Shown here piece by piece: positions 1-8,352 of a DNA stretch of 56,148 nt. This stretch comes from Thermoplasmata archaeon. Its GTDB lineage: Archaea > Thermoplasmatota > Thermoplasmata > Halarchaeoplasmatales > Halarchaeoplasmataceae. Positions within the stretch are counted from its first letter, which is position 1. Each line of letters opens with the position of its first letter. Below the pieces are notes generated by a model. That model made no database searches, had not been told where the DNA came from, and worked only from the letters and a program-made list of their open reading frames with translations. The DNA is taken from assembly GCA_003554965.1 (NCBI GenBank), contig PWHR01000046.1, forward strand, positions 1-56,148. Direction: 5' to 3'. The position numbers were made by a program, and so were the translations under genes.

Positions 1-40
1 CTCTCTTTTCCATAATATTCTTCGATTGGTTCTCGCTCAT
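1..40 (-). CDS. start of an unidentified gene running off the left edge
   Basis: On the minus strand an ATG at 38-40 opens a reading frame of 13 codons (beginning MSENQSKNIMEK) that leaves the window. An AT-rich TATA-like stretch lies at 61-74, about 25 bases upstream, the spacing expected for a leaderless archaeal transcript. The product cannot be identified from so few residues. Confidence 0.4.
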   Translation of the reverse strand, partial: MSENQSKNIMEKR

Positions 41-60
41 ATTATAGTCAAGCATAGTGT

Positions 61-74
61 GATTATTTAATATT
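61..74 (-). promoter_or_regulatory. TATA-like element for the leftmost partial gene
   Basis: The stretch reads AATATTAAATAATC on the minus strand and sits roughly 25 bases ahead of the ATG at 40. Position and composition fit an archaeal TATA box. Confidence 0.35.
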
Positions 75-158
75 TACGTGTAGATAGGTTATAGTCACGC
101 CGGTGGCTTACCAAAAACTCTTATCATCCTTCTTAAATTATCCAGCGAGTTGATCGAG

Positions 159-1352
159 ATGAACTTTGAAGAGGGGCTTGACCGCGTAGGAACTGACTCT
201 GCCAAGTGGGATTTTGTTGAAGAATACTACGGTAAAGAAGATGTTTTGCCGATGTGGGTAGCTGATTCTGATTGGAAGACTAGCGAAGCGATAATCGAAG
301 CTTTGAAAAGGAGGGTAGAACACGGAGCTTTTGGATATTCAAAACCTGGTGAAGAGCATGACAAGGCCGTTGTTGAATGGATCGAAAAAAGGTATGATTG
401 GAAGATCGATCCTGAATGGATCGTTTATACCAATAGTATGACTTCAAGTTTGAGCGTCTGTGTAAGAACATTTACGGACATGGGTGATTCAGTTGTCCTT
501 CAACCCCCAGTGTATCATCCCTTCTTCTCAGTAGTGGAAAATAACGGTGCGCGAGTAGCTAATAACGAACTACTATACGATAAAAAGGAAAATGAGTACA
601 CCATGGACTTTGAAGATCTTAAAGAAAAATTTGAAAAGAAGGATTCGCTTATCGAAAGAGGTTACAGGACTAGTATGATGATATTGTGCAGTCCTCACAA
701 TCCAGTAGGTAGAGTGTGGACTGACGATGAATTGGAACGCCTTGCAGATCTAGCTTTGGAAAACGACATTTTGGTTGTCTCAGACGAGATATTTTCTGAT
801 TACATTTTTGAAGGATCTCATACTCCTTTTTCATCCCTCTCTAAAGAATTGGAACAGAACTCGATAACAATGCTCACACCTGCGAAGAGTTTCAATATAG
901 CAGGTCTGAATATAGGGTTGGCTATCATACCGAACTCCAAACTCAGGAGAAGATTCCAGAATTCAAGAGAAAAGCTGATCAAAAAGGGGAATATTTTAGG
1001 TTTGACCGCTTTAAAAGCTGCCTACACCCAGGGTGAAAGTTGGCTGGAAGCACAGCTCGATTACTTAGAGGAGAACAAGGACTTCGCTGTGGAATTCGTC
1101 AAGAAAGAGATACCGAAAGTCGAGGCCGTAGAACCGGAAGGTACTTTCCTTCTTTGGATGGACTTCAAAGATCTCGGTCTTGGACCCAAAGAACTTAACG
1201 ATTTGATCCTAGAAGAAGCGGAAGTCGCACTGATCGAGGGAAGTACATTCAGCAGTGGAGGGGAAGGATTCATGAGATTGAACTTAGGGTGTCCTAGATC
1301 AACTCTAAAAGAAGGATTGGAAAGGATCAAAGATGCTGTTGAGGGATATTGA
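159..1352 (+). CDS. patB: PatB/MalY-type PLP-dependent C-S lyase / aminotransferase
   Basis: A fold-type I PLP enzyme of the MalY/PatB branch, which typically cleaves cystathionine or cysteine C-S bonds; some members are aminotransferases. The N-terminus carries the family-typical MWVADSDW stretch (about residues 32-39). SPHNPVGRVW, a DEIFSDYIF segment with the pyridine-nitrogen Asp, and the Schiff-base lysine in PAKSFNIAGLN (Lys243) follow. RLNLGCPR near the C-terminus supplies the carboxylate-binding Arg. Its 397 residues are normal for the family. I prefer ATG 159 to the TTG at 150 because the AT-rich box TTCTTAAATTATCC at 131-144 would give a near-leaderless message. It stands alone. Activity (lyase versus transaminase) cannot be decided from sequence. 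Confidence 0.85.
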   Translation: MNFEEGLDRVGTDSAKWDFVEEYYGKEDVLPMWVADSDWKTSEAIIEALKRRVEHGAFGYSKPGEEHDKAVVEWIEKRYDWKIDPEWIVYTNSMTSSLSVCVRTFTDMGDSVVLQPPVYHPFFSVVENNGARVANNELLYDKKENEYTMDFEDLKEKFEKKDSLIERGYRTSMMILCSPHNPVGRVWTDDELERLADLALENDILVVSDEIFSDYIFEGSHTPFSSLSKELEQNSITMLTPAKSFNIAGLNIGLAIIPNSKLRRRFQNSREKLIKKGNILGLTALKAAYTQGESWLEAQLDYLEENKDFAVEFVKKEIPKVEAVEPEGTFLLWMDFKDLGLGPKELNDLILEEAEVALIEGSTFSSGGEGFMRLNLGCPRSTLKEGLERIKDAVEGY

Positions 1353-1426
1353 ATCAAGGATAATTTAAAAACGATGGAAATTATTAGATGCTTTTCAATG
1401 CTTGGTTTTAAAAGAAGGGAAAGAAG

Positions 1427-1726
1427 TTATTTTTTTCTATTTTTTAAGTAGCGCCTTTTCCTGACGATACCGTTTTTGCAAATTTTTTTGCTGACTAATA
1501 AGACTAAAATAAAGATAAGAGGAAGCAAAAAGTAAAGAAGAAAATACAAGATGTAGGTATGATCTCCGGGAAATAAACCTGTCATATATTGTCCTACAAA
1601 TTCGCTGAATCGTTGAATCATCCAAGGATTGATAAGAACTATTAGAGTGAGAAAAAAAATCCCACTCATCATAGAGAAGCCGAGGATGATGTAAACGTTG
1701 CCTGTCTTACCTTTTGACCTTGTCAT
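1427..1726 (-). CDS. small two-span membrane protein
   Basis: I do not recognise this 99-residue protein. It has a basic N-terminus (MTRSKGK), a hydrophobic helix at about residues 9-32, a short loop containing FPGDHTYI, a second helix at about 58-80, and a strongly basic cytoplasmic tail rich in Lys and Arg. The start ATG follows GGAAGAAAGATAACA and a TATATAGG box about 20 bases upstream. The next gene upstream (1811-2284) is also a two-span protein with a basic tail, so the two may be distant relatives or partners. Function unknown. Confidence 0.55.
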   Translation of the reverse strand: MTRSKGKTGNVYIILGFSMMSGIFFLTLIVLINPWMIQRFSEFVGQYMTGLFPGDHTYILYFLLYFLLPLIFILVLLVSKKICKNGIVRKRRYLKNRKK

Positions 1727-1810
1727 TGTTATCTTTCTTCCTATATAATTGTGTTAAAGTTAATAGGTTTTAGGTAAGAGTTCTCTTTAGAATTTTTATG
1801 TTCGTAGAAA

Positions 1811-2284
1811 TCACTGAGACGGATCCTTCTCTTGAGAGTTTTCATTTGTTACTTGAGATGACTGAGGAGGTTGAGGAGGTCTCTGAGATTGGGGAGCTTG
1901 TTGAGACCTATTAGAGTTCTGTGATCGTGTGCTTCGCCTTTGTACGTTGGAACTTTTCGATTTTTCCTTCTTTGAACTAGAAGAGGATTTCTTTTTGCTG
2001 AAATCCGGCGTTCTGATCAGTTTTAGGCTATAGAGTGTTATCTTTCCTCCGATACTTCCCATGACCCAGAGCAAGATGGCAGCTATCACAAAAATAAGTA
2101 TGTACATGATTTGTTCTACTGCTTCAATTATTTCTTCACCGTTCGCTGGCGGAACAAGTTCTTGGAACTCTTCGATGAATTCTGGACTTATGAAAGCATA
2201 CATAGCTAAGGCAAAAGTTGTTACTAAAAGAGCTATCCCTAAAGCTAGAAAGACATACCCTATTATTTGATTCTTATTATCCAT
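1811..2284 (-). CDS. two-span membrane protein with long disordered tail
   Basis: Unrecognised. From the ATG at 2284 (MDNKNQIIGYVF) the protein has 157 residues: a transmembrane helix at about 8-30, an acidic extracytoplasmic loop (EEFQELVPPANGEEIIEAVEQ), a second helix at about 57-78, and a tail of some 65 residues made of Ser/Lys and then Pro/Gln-rich repeats such as PPQPPQSSQ. A longer frame to 2419 exists, but its extra 45 codons run through the promoter region, so I start at 2284, with a TATA-like TAAGTATTTAGAG about 25 bases upstream. It is divergent from the DUF5828 gene. The low-complexity tail suggests a tether or interaction region (inference). Confidence 0.55.
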   Translation of the reverse strand: MDNKNQIIGYVFLALGIALLVTTFALAMYAFISPEFIEEFQELVPPANGEEIIEAVEQIMYILIFVIAAILLWVMGSIGGKITLYSLKLIRTPDFSKKKSSSSSKKEKSKSSNVQRRSTRSQNSNRSQQAPQSQRPPQPPQSSQVTNENSQEKDPSQ

Positions 2285-2375
2285 AATTATCAAAGGATAA
2301 TTTGACTCTAAATACTTATTTTTTGCGGAATAGATCGATAATACAACTTTTAGGCAAATCTTGAAATCAAGGACA

Positions 2376-2387
2376 ATATTTATATAA
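2376..2387 (+). promoter_or_regulatory. TATA box of the DUF5828-PiT operon
   Basis: ATATTTATATAA lies about 26 bases ahead of the ATG at 2412, predicting transcription to begin at or just before the start codon (leaderless message). Confidence 0.5.
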
Positions 2388-2411
2388 CTCCTCTTTACCC
2401 TACCCTTCCTA

Positions 2412-2987
2412 ATGAGCAAAAATTCCCTTGAAGTGACTAACGCAGGTATGCGCTGCGAAGGTCAGTGGCGAGATATCTGCAGCTTTGCCGAAACCTTTGA
2501 AGACGTGATGGAAGATAACTCAGTGGATGAAGAAGAGATACAGGAATACGACGAGTGGAGACCTAAAGAAAAAGAGAACGTCAAGGACATTTCAGAAAAA
2601 ACTGCTGATAAAGCTTGTGTACAGAAAACCAAAGTCGAAGAGGATTACAATGGAGCGAAGGAAGAACTGGGAAAAGCCGGGAAAAAGATAAAGAAAGGAG
2701 TCACTGGGAAGGAACCCACAGGAAAAAATATCAAGGAAGCAACCAAGAACGTTGAACGTCTTTTTGAGGCTGGTTCTATCCGCTCGATTAGGAAGCTTGA
2801 AAAGATGATATATCAAGGTATCATGTTGAAATTCAATCCATGTTATTTTGATACAGAGGATTTTTCTGTCAATCTTGAAAAGAGCGGTAACGGTGAAGAA
2901 AAGAATTACAAGTTCTCTGTCAATATCTCTGATGAAGAGTTGAGAGAAAAAGTGAGGAAAGAATTGAAGGCAAGAGCGGATAATTGA
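2412..2987 (+). CDS. DUF5828 family protein
   Basis: A soluble, acidic 191-residue protein. The segments RCEGQWRDICSFAETFEDVM, EYDEWRPKEKENVKDISEKT (about residues 45-64) and the C-terminal MLKFNPCYFDTEDFSVNLEK match from memory the haloarchaeal DUF5828 family, whose members share the same DEWRPK, SEKTAD and YYFD landmarks. The function of the family is unknown. A Lys/Glu-rich, probably helical centre separates the two conserved ends. The message looks leaderless. The stop codon overlaps the start of the phosphate permease gene by one base (TGATG), so the two products are translationally coupled; a link to phosphate transport is an inference from that coupling. Confidence 0.7.
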   Translation: MSKNSLEVTNAGMRCEGQWRDICSFAETFEDVMEDNSVDEEEIQEYDEWRPKEKENVKDISEKTADKACVQKTKVEEDYNGAKEELGKAGKKIKKGVTGKEPTGKNIKEATKNVERLFEAGSIRSIRKLEKMIYQGIMLKFNPCYFDTEDFSVNLEKSGNGEEKNYKFSVNISDEELREKVRKELKARADN

Positions 2988-3931
2988 TGTTCAATTGGGT
3001 ACTCGTCTTAGCCTTTATCGCTGCTATTTTCATGGGCATGGCGATAGGCGCCACTCCAGTATCATCGGCTTTTGGACCTGTAATTTCTGCAGGTAGTGCT
3101 GGCGTTTTGAAGGCGGCTCTTTTAGGGGGATTAGCAGCGTTTTTAGGGGCTGTAGTCCAAGGAGACAGAGTGAGTGCCACGATAGGGGAAAACATGATCG
3201 ATGGAGGTATAGTGGCGGAACAGGCCTTCGTTATACTACTGGTCGCCTCTACTCTTGTAATTATAAGCGCATTAACTAAGTATCCGATGCCGACAGCTTT
3301 TACGATTGTTGGGTCTGTTATAGGTAGTGCTTTTAGTTTTGGAGATGGGATCCGTTGGGGCACTATCCAACTTATAGTCGGTTATTGGGCACTCGTTCCG
3401 ATATTGGCGATAGCTATCGGTTTCGGCCTTGCTTGGCTGTTGCGAACTTTCCTACCTAAAGAGGAGAGTAAAAAACCCGTGCAGTATCTAACACTCTTTA
3501 TGGGGCTTTTCGTCGCGTACACAGCTGGAGCGAACTCCGTTGGTAAAGCTGTTGGACCTCTAGTTCCCTTTGGAATCGAAATGAGTATCCTTTTAGGTAT
3601 AGGAGGTATCTCGATCTTGGCGGGTACATGGATCCTTTCACCCAAGATCATAGATGCTGTTTCTTTTGAATACTCGAGTATGGGCCCTAGACGTTCGGTC
3701 TCTGCGTTGGGAACCGCTGCCATACTGGCACAGATCGGCGTTTTCTTGGGAGTCCCTATCTCGTTCGCTCAGGCGATAATCGCCTCAACGATAGGGTGTG
3801 GTCTTGTAGCTGGAGCCTCGGAGGTCGGTGGAAAAAAGACTGGATTTACTATCATAGCCTGGATCTCGGCCTTTTTCATCGCGATCGTTTTCTCCTTCGG
3901 ACTAGGGTATTTAGTTCAGTTGATTATCTGA
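2987..3931 (+). CDS. pit: PiT-family inorganic phosphate permease
   Basis: A 314-residue, very hydrophobic protein with about ten membrane spans, in two inverted halves typical of PHO4/PiT cation-phosphate symporters. The second-half signature is well kept (GANSVGKAVGPL, about residues 183-194). The first-half signature is altered: GATPVSSAFGPV where GANDxxNxxG is usual. The second half continues with GISILAGTWILSPKII and GVPISFAQAI, also family-typical. ATG 2987 overlaps the stop of the DUF5828 gene. Phosphate is the most likely substrate; related members move sulfate, and the degenerate first motif leaves room for that. Confidence 0.85.
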   Translation: MFNWVLVLAFIAAIFMGMAIGATPVSSAFGPVISAGSAGVLKAALLGGLAAFLGAVVQGDRVSATIGENMIDGGIVAEQAFVILLVASTLVIISALTKYPMPTAFTIVGSVIGSAFSFGDGIRWGTIQLIVGYWALVPILAIAIGFGLAWLLRTFLPKEESKKPVQYLTLFMGLFVAYTAGANSVGKAVGPLVPFGIEMSILLGIGGISILAGTWILSPKIIDAVSFEYSSMGPRRSVSALGTAAILAQIGVFLGVPISFAQAIIASTIGCGLVAGASEVGGKKTGFTIIAWISAFFIAIVFSFGLGYLVQLII

Positions 3932-3954
3932 TCACTTTTCCGGTGATATCAAAA

Positions 3955-3989
3955 AATTTTTAAAACATATATGAATAGACCATCATATG
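3955..3989 (+). promoter_or_regulatory. promoter and candidate ArsR operator
   Basis: A T/A-rich box (TTTTTAAAACATATAT, 3957-3972) precedes the ArsR start. An imperfect inverted repeat, CATATATGA (3966-3974) with TCATATG (3983-3989), overlaps both this box and the start codon. That is where an autoregulatory ArsR repressor would be expected to bind (inference). Confidence 0.45.
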
Positions 3990-4262
3990 AACGATCGTTT
4001 ATACAAATGTCTCAGCAGCGGTAACCGCAGACGTATACTCTACTGCATAGGTGAAGAAGCCAAGTGCGTGAACGAGATATCTGATTGTTTAGACCTAGAG
4101 CAGTCGTTGGTGAGTCACCATCTCAAAGAACTCGTAAACTGCGGACTCATAGAGAAAGAGAGAGACGGGAAAAAGATATACTACAGAGTTTCAGAGTCTG
4201 AGATAATCGATCTTCTCGAAAAGGGGAAAGAGTTGGGCGATAAGTTGGAGGAAAGGTGTTGA
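3987..4262 (+). CDS. arsR: ArsR-family metalloregulatory repressor
   Basis: A 91-residue winged-helix repressor: [23 protein letters not shown] (helices 1-3), [20 protein letters not shown] (recognition helix, about residues 34-53) and a wing DGKKIYYRV. The cysteines at about 27 (AKCVNE) and 33 (SDCLD) are close to, but not exactly, the classical ELCVC metal site on helix 3, so the metal or metalloid site may be non-canonical. It overlaps the start region of the ACR3 gene, forming a two-gene arsenic operon. It probably represses itself and the transporter until arsenite binds (family knowledge). Confidence 0.85.
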   Translation: MNDRLYKCLSSGNRRRILYCIGEEAKCVNEISDCLDLEQSLVSHHLKELVNCGLIEKERDGKKIYYRVSESEIIDLLEKGKELGDKLEERC

Positions 4263-4264
4263 AC

Positions 4265-5386
4265 ATGGAGGAAGAACACGAGCTAGGTTTCTTTGAAAGA
4301 TATCTCACCGTTTGGGTCGGTATATGTATAGTGATAGCTCTGTTTTTGGGTCAATATGATGAGGATCTAATGGGCTTTGAATTGACAGCGGCATTCGAAG
4401 CCTTTGAGGTCGCCGGATACTCGATCCCAATAGTTATCGTTCTTTTCTTGATGATCTACCCAATAATGGTTCAGACACCGTTTCAGAAGGTGATCAAAGC
4501 TGGTAAAACTGCTAAACCCATCCTCACGACTTTAGCTCTGAACTGGGGAGTCAAGCCGTTCTTGAAAGCCGGATTATCCTGGCTTTTCTTCGCAGTTATA
4601 TTTGCTCCAATCTTACGTCCAGAGATAGGACAAGAAGGAATAGGTTATCTCATCGGTGGGATGATCCTTTTAGGTATAGCCCCATGCACCGCAATGGTAT
4701 TGGTATGGTCATACCTTTCAAGAGGTAATATGGGACACACCATCGTTGTCACAGCGATCAACTCCCTATCGATGCTTGTACTTTACGCTCCTTTGGCTCT
4801 GATTCTTCTACCTATAGCAGGTGCAACCGGAGCAGATATAGGAATACCAGCAGGTCAGATAGGTTTCGGTGTCCTCGCATATATAGGACTTCCGCTCGTA
4901 GCTGGATATTTCACAAGGAATTCCCTTATCAAAAGACGGGGACGTGAATGGTTCGATCAGTTCACGGATAAACTACATTACGTCTCTATTGTTGCGCTTC
5001 TTTTCACAATAGTCGTCATCGTTTCACCACACTCTGAAAGGATACTTGATCAACCGTTGATAGTCCTGATAATCGCTATCCCTCTTATAGTTCAGTTCAT
5101 AATAATGTTCATCATCTCTTATTGGACCGCAAAAAAGGTAGGATTAGCCTATGAAGACGCCGCTCCTACCGCCCAGATAGCGACAAGCAACCACTTCGAA
5201 CTTGCGATAGCCATGTCGATAACTGTCTTCGGGATGGAGTCCTTGGCCACTCTCGCCGCGGTCACCGGTCTGTTGATAGAGGTCCCAATCATGCTTATAA
5301 TAGTACAGATATGCCTGAAGACAAGACATTGGTTCCCTAGCAAAAAAGAACAGTCCTCGCGTAAATCAGCGCTAGCGAGGTCGTGA
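4265..5386 (+). CDS. acr3: ACR3-type arsenite efflux permease
   Basis: A 373-residue membrane protein with about ten spans of the BASS superfamily. The hallmark [15 protein letters not shown] (about residues 139-153) holds the Cys essential for As(III) transport in characterised Acr3 proteins. LNWGVKPFL and [12 protein letters not shown] are further family signatures. I start at ATG 4265 because AAGGTG (4253-4258) gives a six-base spacer; GTG 4256 and TTG 4259 are in frame but fit worse. Coupled to arsR upstream. It exports arsenite across the cytoplasmic membrane. Confidence 0.92.
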   Translation: MEEEHELGFFERYLTVWVGICIVIALFLGQYDEDLMGFELTAAFEAFEVAGYSIPIVIVLFLMIYPIMVQTPFQKVIKAGKTAKPILTTLALNWGVKPFLKAGLSWLFFAVIFAPILRPEIGQEGIGYLIGGMILLGIAPCTAMVLVWSYLSRGNMGHTIVVTAINSLSMLVLYAPLALILLPIAGATGADIGIPAGQIGFGVLAYIGLPLVAGYFTRNSLIKRRGREWFDQFTDKLHYVSIVALLFTIVVIVSPHSERILDQPLIVLIIAIPLIVQFIIMFIISYWTAKKVGLAYEDAAPTAQIATSNHFELAIAMSITVFGMESLATLAAVTGLLIEVPIMLIIVQICLKTRHWFPSKKEQSSRKSALARS

Positions 5387-5397
5387 GCTCACTTCTA

Positions 5398-5877
5398 TCA
5401 CAGTACAGAGGTAGCCATCTTTTCAAAGACTAGTTCAATGGGCTCTTCAACAGATCTCATCTCTGTTTCTTTAACACCGAACTCTTTGAGCTTCTCTTGA
5501 TTCGGTTCAAATGCATCATCATCTCTAGACCAATCCATGAAGTCTAAAAGATCCCGTATCAACTCTTCGCGTTCGATCAAAACCACGCCTTTTTCAGCAT
5601 CATCTTTCAAACCCATCTTTGCCAGCGCGTCTTTTATCTGCCATTCTGCTGACGCCCAGAGCAGTGTTTCTATCTCAATAGAATTAGCTCTATTTGTACC
5701 ACTTTCAAAAGACTCCTCAGCCTTCTGGTAAGCCCATAATAGGTGTTCGTCCCCTATCACTTTGCCAGCATCGAATACCTGTATGAAAACATCGTGTTCT
5801 TCTTTGAACTCGTCCAACTTTTCAAGCACTTCCTCTGACTTTTTAGCTTCGTTGGTATCAATTCCTATCACTTTCAT
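5398..5877 (-). CDS. cgi121: KEOPS complex subunit Cgi121
   Basis: A 159-residue protein of the Cgi121/TPRKB family, the KEOPS subunit that binds Bud32 and the 3' end of tRNA during t6A37 formation. The diagnostic block is HLLWAYQKAEESFE followed by NRANSIEIETLLWASAEWQI and DALAKMGL, nearly unbroken. ATG 5877 is preceded by GGAG and lies within the last 20 bases of the MobB-ferredoxin gene, so the genes are translationally coupled. The pairing with molybdopterin-type genes looks like operon opportunism rather than shared function. Confidence 0.88.
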   Translation of the reverse strand: MKVIGIDTNEAKKSEEVLEKLDEFKEEHDVFIQVFDAGKVIGDEHLLWAYQKAEESFESGTNRANSIEIETLLWASAEWQIKDALAKMGLKDDAEKGVVLIEREELIRDLLDFMDWSRDDDAFEPNQEKLKEFGVKETEMRSVEEPIELVFEKMATSVL

Positions 5878-6598
5878 CCTCAGCACTCCTTTCGATCTCT
5901 ATTTTCAATTTTTCGATCTCTTCGGTCGTATCTACACCTTTAAGAGAACTCACCATACCCTCTACCGTTTTTTTCAGCATGTTAGAGGGAAATTTACCAA
6001 GAGGTATGTATTCTCCATCTACAGAAAGGATAACGTTCGCCATCCATTCAGACTCCAATACTTCACAATAATCTATTGACTTTTCTCCAGAATGTACAGC
6101 CGCTGCCAATCCCTCACAACTATCAAAACCACATCTTCCACAATCCAATCCAGGGAGTTCCTGTAGAAGTTTCATCTTTTCTATCTCTCTCTCGATCCTC
6201 CCAATTATCTGATCAATATCGACACTATCATCTTCTTCTTCCAAAATTATCTTAGGGAATTCTTCCTCTTTCATACCCTCTATTAGAACCACATCGTAAC
6301 TACCGAGGGAAGAGATCATCTCTAGAATTTTTTCCAATGAAAAATCCCTTTTCAAAAGAAAATCGGTTTCGCTGGCGGTAGAAAAGATCACCATCTCAGA
6401 CCCAGCTTCTGAGTGCTTCCAGGTGTCTTTGCCTTCCTGATCTATAGAAAAGTCACCTCTAGTGTGTTTGATCGTCGCTACCTTATGATCATTTTCTTTC
6501 AGTCTTTCGATCATCCTGCAGATCAGGTCCGTCTTTCCCGTATCGGATCTTCCTCCTACTCCAAAAATAACGACCTCTTCTTCCCCTTCACCTAACAT
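5858..6598 (-). CDS. mobB: MobB P-loop protein fused to a four-cysteine Fe-S domain
   Basis: The N-terminal part (about residues 9-125) is a MobB-type GTPase domain, with Walker A in VGGRSDTGKTDL (15-23) and the MobB pattern VATIKHTRGDF followed by a Lys/Asp-rich strand; MobB assists insertion of bis-MGD into molybdo- or tungstoenzymes. The C-terminal part carries LDCGRCGFDSCEGLAAAV with a fourth Cys downstream (Cys153, 156, 161, 178), a [4Fe-4S] domain of the kind found in corrinoid and redox proteins. Starting at ATG 6598, one base after the preceding stop, gives 246 residues; the upstream in-frame 14 codons overlap the DUF116 gene and lack family similarity. It sits between DUF116 and cgi121. 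The fusion suggests delivery of cofactor to an Fe-S partner (inference). Confidence 0.82.
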   Translation of the reverse strand: MLGEGEEEVVIFGVGGRSDTGKTDLICRMIERLKENDHKVATIKHTRGDFSIDQEGKDTWKHSEAGSEMVIFSTASETDFLLKRDFSLEKILEMISSLGSYDVVLIEGMKEEEFPKIILEEEDDSVDIDQIIGRIEREIEKMKLLQELPGLDCGRCGFDSCEGLAAAVHSGEKSIDYCEVLESEWMANVILSVDGEYIPLGKFPSNMLKKTVEGMVSSLKGVDTTEEIEKLKIEIERSAEDESDRN

Positions 6599-6599
6599 C

Positions 6600-7142
6600 T
6601 TATTCACTCTTGATCTGCAATCTCTCTTTGACCTCTTCAATATCGACTTCAGTGTTCATGCATCCTTCTTTCGAAAGAGGTATACCTTGAATAGGGATAC
6701 TATAAACATGACTAGCTTCGAATCCTTCGACCAACTCGGAAAAGCAGGCTACAGATATAACAGCGTCTGGATCCATCTTCTTCAAGATATTTTTAGCCAT
6801 GCTGGAGCCCGGCACTATGAATATATCTTTATAGCCTAGATCTTCCGCGATCTCAACTATTTCTTCGATGACACATCCTCCACATTTTTTACACTTATAT
6901 CCGTACTTCCCATTTTCTGCTTCGCACCCATTTGGACTCATAAGGCAGTGGGGAAGCAGGACGATCCTGTTCTCGAACCCAACTTGCGACACTTTTTCTT
7001 CTAAAGAATTATTCTTCAGGTGAACGTAGACTCGATCGTATGTCTCCTCATCAATGTCCATCTTATAGAGGAACGACTTGAGGACTCCCTTTTGAGAGAA
7101 GTCCAATCCGGAACTCATCGCCTTCGATATTATCTCTTTCAT
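6600..7142 (-). CDS. DUF116 family cysteine-rich protein
   Basis: A 180-residue soluble protein matching DUF116: LLPHCLMSPNGCEAENGKYG, then CKKCGGCVIEEIVEIAEDLGY, PGSSMAKNIL, AVISVACFSELVEGF, and the end block IQGIPLSKEGCMNTEVD. Seven conserved cysteines (about 66, 73, 84, 87, 90, 133, 168) suggest metal or Fe-S binding; the biochemical role of the family is not established to my knowledge. It heads the DUF116-mobB-cgi121 operon, followed one base later by the MobB-ferredoxin gene. A TATA-like TTAACTTTAAATCC lies at about 7171-7184 on the minus strand. Confidence 0.8.
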   Translation of the reverse strand: MKEIISKAMSSGLDFSQKGVLKSFLYKMDIDEETYDRVYVHLKNNSLEEKVSQVGFENRIVLLPHCLMSPNGCEAENGKYGYKCKKCGGCVIEEIVEIAEDLGYKDIFIVPGSSMAKNILKKMDPDAVISVACFSELVEGFEASHVYSIPIQGIPLSKEGCMNTEVDIEEVKERLQIKSE

Positions 7143-7192
7143 GGTTATAACACCATCATAAATTTAGTGGGATTTAAAGTTAACTACACACT

Positions 7193-8290
7193 TCAACTAC
7201 TTATTATACGGACCGTATCTTCTTCTTTTAGCTCGTGATCCATACCCACTCTCTGTTTAGGAAACTTCGCACTAGGACCCCAGACCCTGGCGTATCTGAA
7301 ATTTTCCACGAAATCTGAATGAAGCCTCTCACAGACGTCTTTAACCTTAGCGCCTTTTTTCAATATCATCGGCTCGTCTTCGGCTTTTTCACCCTGAGGA
7401 CGCAAATAGATCCGGATGAAGTTCAGCTCGTCGAATATCCTTTCCTTCACTTCCTCTACACCAATACCTTTCTCAGCGGATATCATCAACGGGTTCAGCT
7501 CTCTTAATCCTTTTTCAATATCTTTCATCTCTTCTTCATCGATAAGATCGACCTTATTGATCACGGGAAAGCCTGGAAGGTATACCCGGTTCCTGCTCAA
7601 AAAGTCGATCAGGTCCTCAGCAGTTATCTGTTCTCTCAAGACTATATCCACGTTGATATATCCAAACTCCCTCAGTATGTCTTTGATCGTCTCTTTTTCT
7701 ATCTTCGGCTGCTCAACTGTACTATTCACCTTTATCCCACCACTATCCTTCTCGTCTATCCGAATATCTGGAGGAGATCTGTTTAACCTGATACCGTGAG
7801 AATACAGCTCGTCAACGATATCGTCGACATCTTTTCTATAGATATCTCCGACGATCACTACAAGATCAACGTTCCTGACCACCGATAATATCTCTTTTCC
7901 TCTTCCTTTCCCTTCTGAAGCCCCTTCTACAAGTCCCGGTAAATCTAGAAGTTGGATCTTAGCACTGTTGTAATCCATGATCCCTGGGATGACTTCTAAA
8001 GTTGTGAAATGATAGCCAGCTACTTCACTCTTTGCGTTGGTCAACTTATTGAGTAGCGTACTCTTCCCCACGCTAGGCAAACCCACTAGACCCACGGTAG
8101 CGTCTCCCTCCTTTCTTATATCGTAACCTCCGCCTTCCGCGGTGCTCTCCCCCACCTTCTCTTTTTTCTCTTTCAACTTGGCGAGTTTAGCTTTCAAACG
8201 GCCTATATGCTGCTCCGTCGATTTATTGTAAGGAGTTTCCCTTATCTCTTCCTCGATACTTTTTATCTGTTCTTCAATACCTTCTGTCAT
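7193..8290 (-). CDS. drg: DRG-family GTP-binding protein
   Basis: A 365-residue OBG/DRG-type GTPase, ribosome-associated in archaea and eukaryotes. The N-terminal helical hairpin (residues 1-48) contains the DRG landmark EEEIRETPYNKSTEQHIGRLKAK region. It is followed by G1 GLPSVGKST (70-78), the conserved AGYHFTTLEVIPG switch (91-103), G3 DLPGLVEGA (116-124), an inserted S5D2L-like segment, G4 NKVD (about 241), and a C-terminal TGS domain (about 290-365) with the family VWGPSAKFPKQRVG block. Length and order are those of a complete archaeal DRG. It is monocistronic between the DUF116 and hypD operons. Confidence 0.95.
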   Translation of the reverse strand: MTEGIEEQIKSIEEEIRETPYNKSTEQHIGRLKAKLAKLKEKKEKVGESTAEGGGYDIRKEGDATVGLVGLPSVGKSTLLNKLTNAKSEVAGYHFTTLEVIPGIMDYNSAKIQLLDLPGLVEGASEGKGRGKEILSVVRNVDLVVIVGDIYRKDVDDIVDELYSHGIRLNRSPPDIRIDEKDSGGIKVNSTVEQPKIEKETIKDILREFGYINVDIVLREQITAEDLIDFLSRNRVYLPGFPVINKVDLIDEEEMKDIEKGLRELNPLMISAEKGIGVEEVKERIFDELNFIRIYLRPQGEKAEDEPMILKKGAKVKDVCERLHSDFVENFRYARVWGPSAKFPKQRVGMDHELKEEDTVRIISS

Positions 8291-8352
8291 GTTTATCCTT
8301 GAGCACTGTTCAAAAATGAATTAGAGATGAGATAAAAATGTATTGATTGATT

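Noticed and set aside
2285-2419. N-terminal extension of the two-span protein at 1811
   Set aside because: These codons overlap the divergent promoter and the start of the DUF5828 gene; the internal ATG at 2284 has its own TATA spacing.
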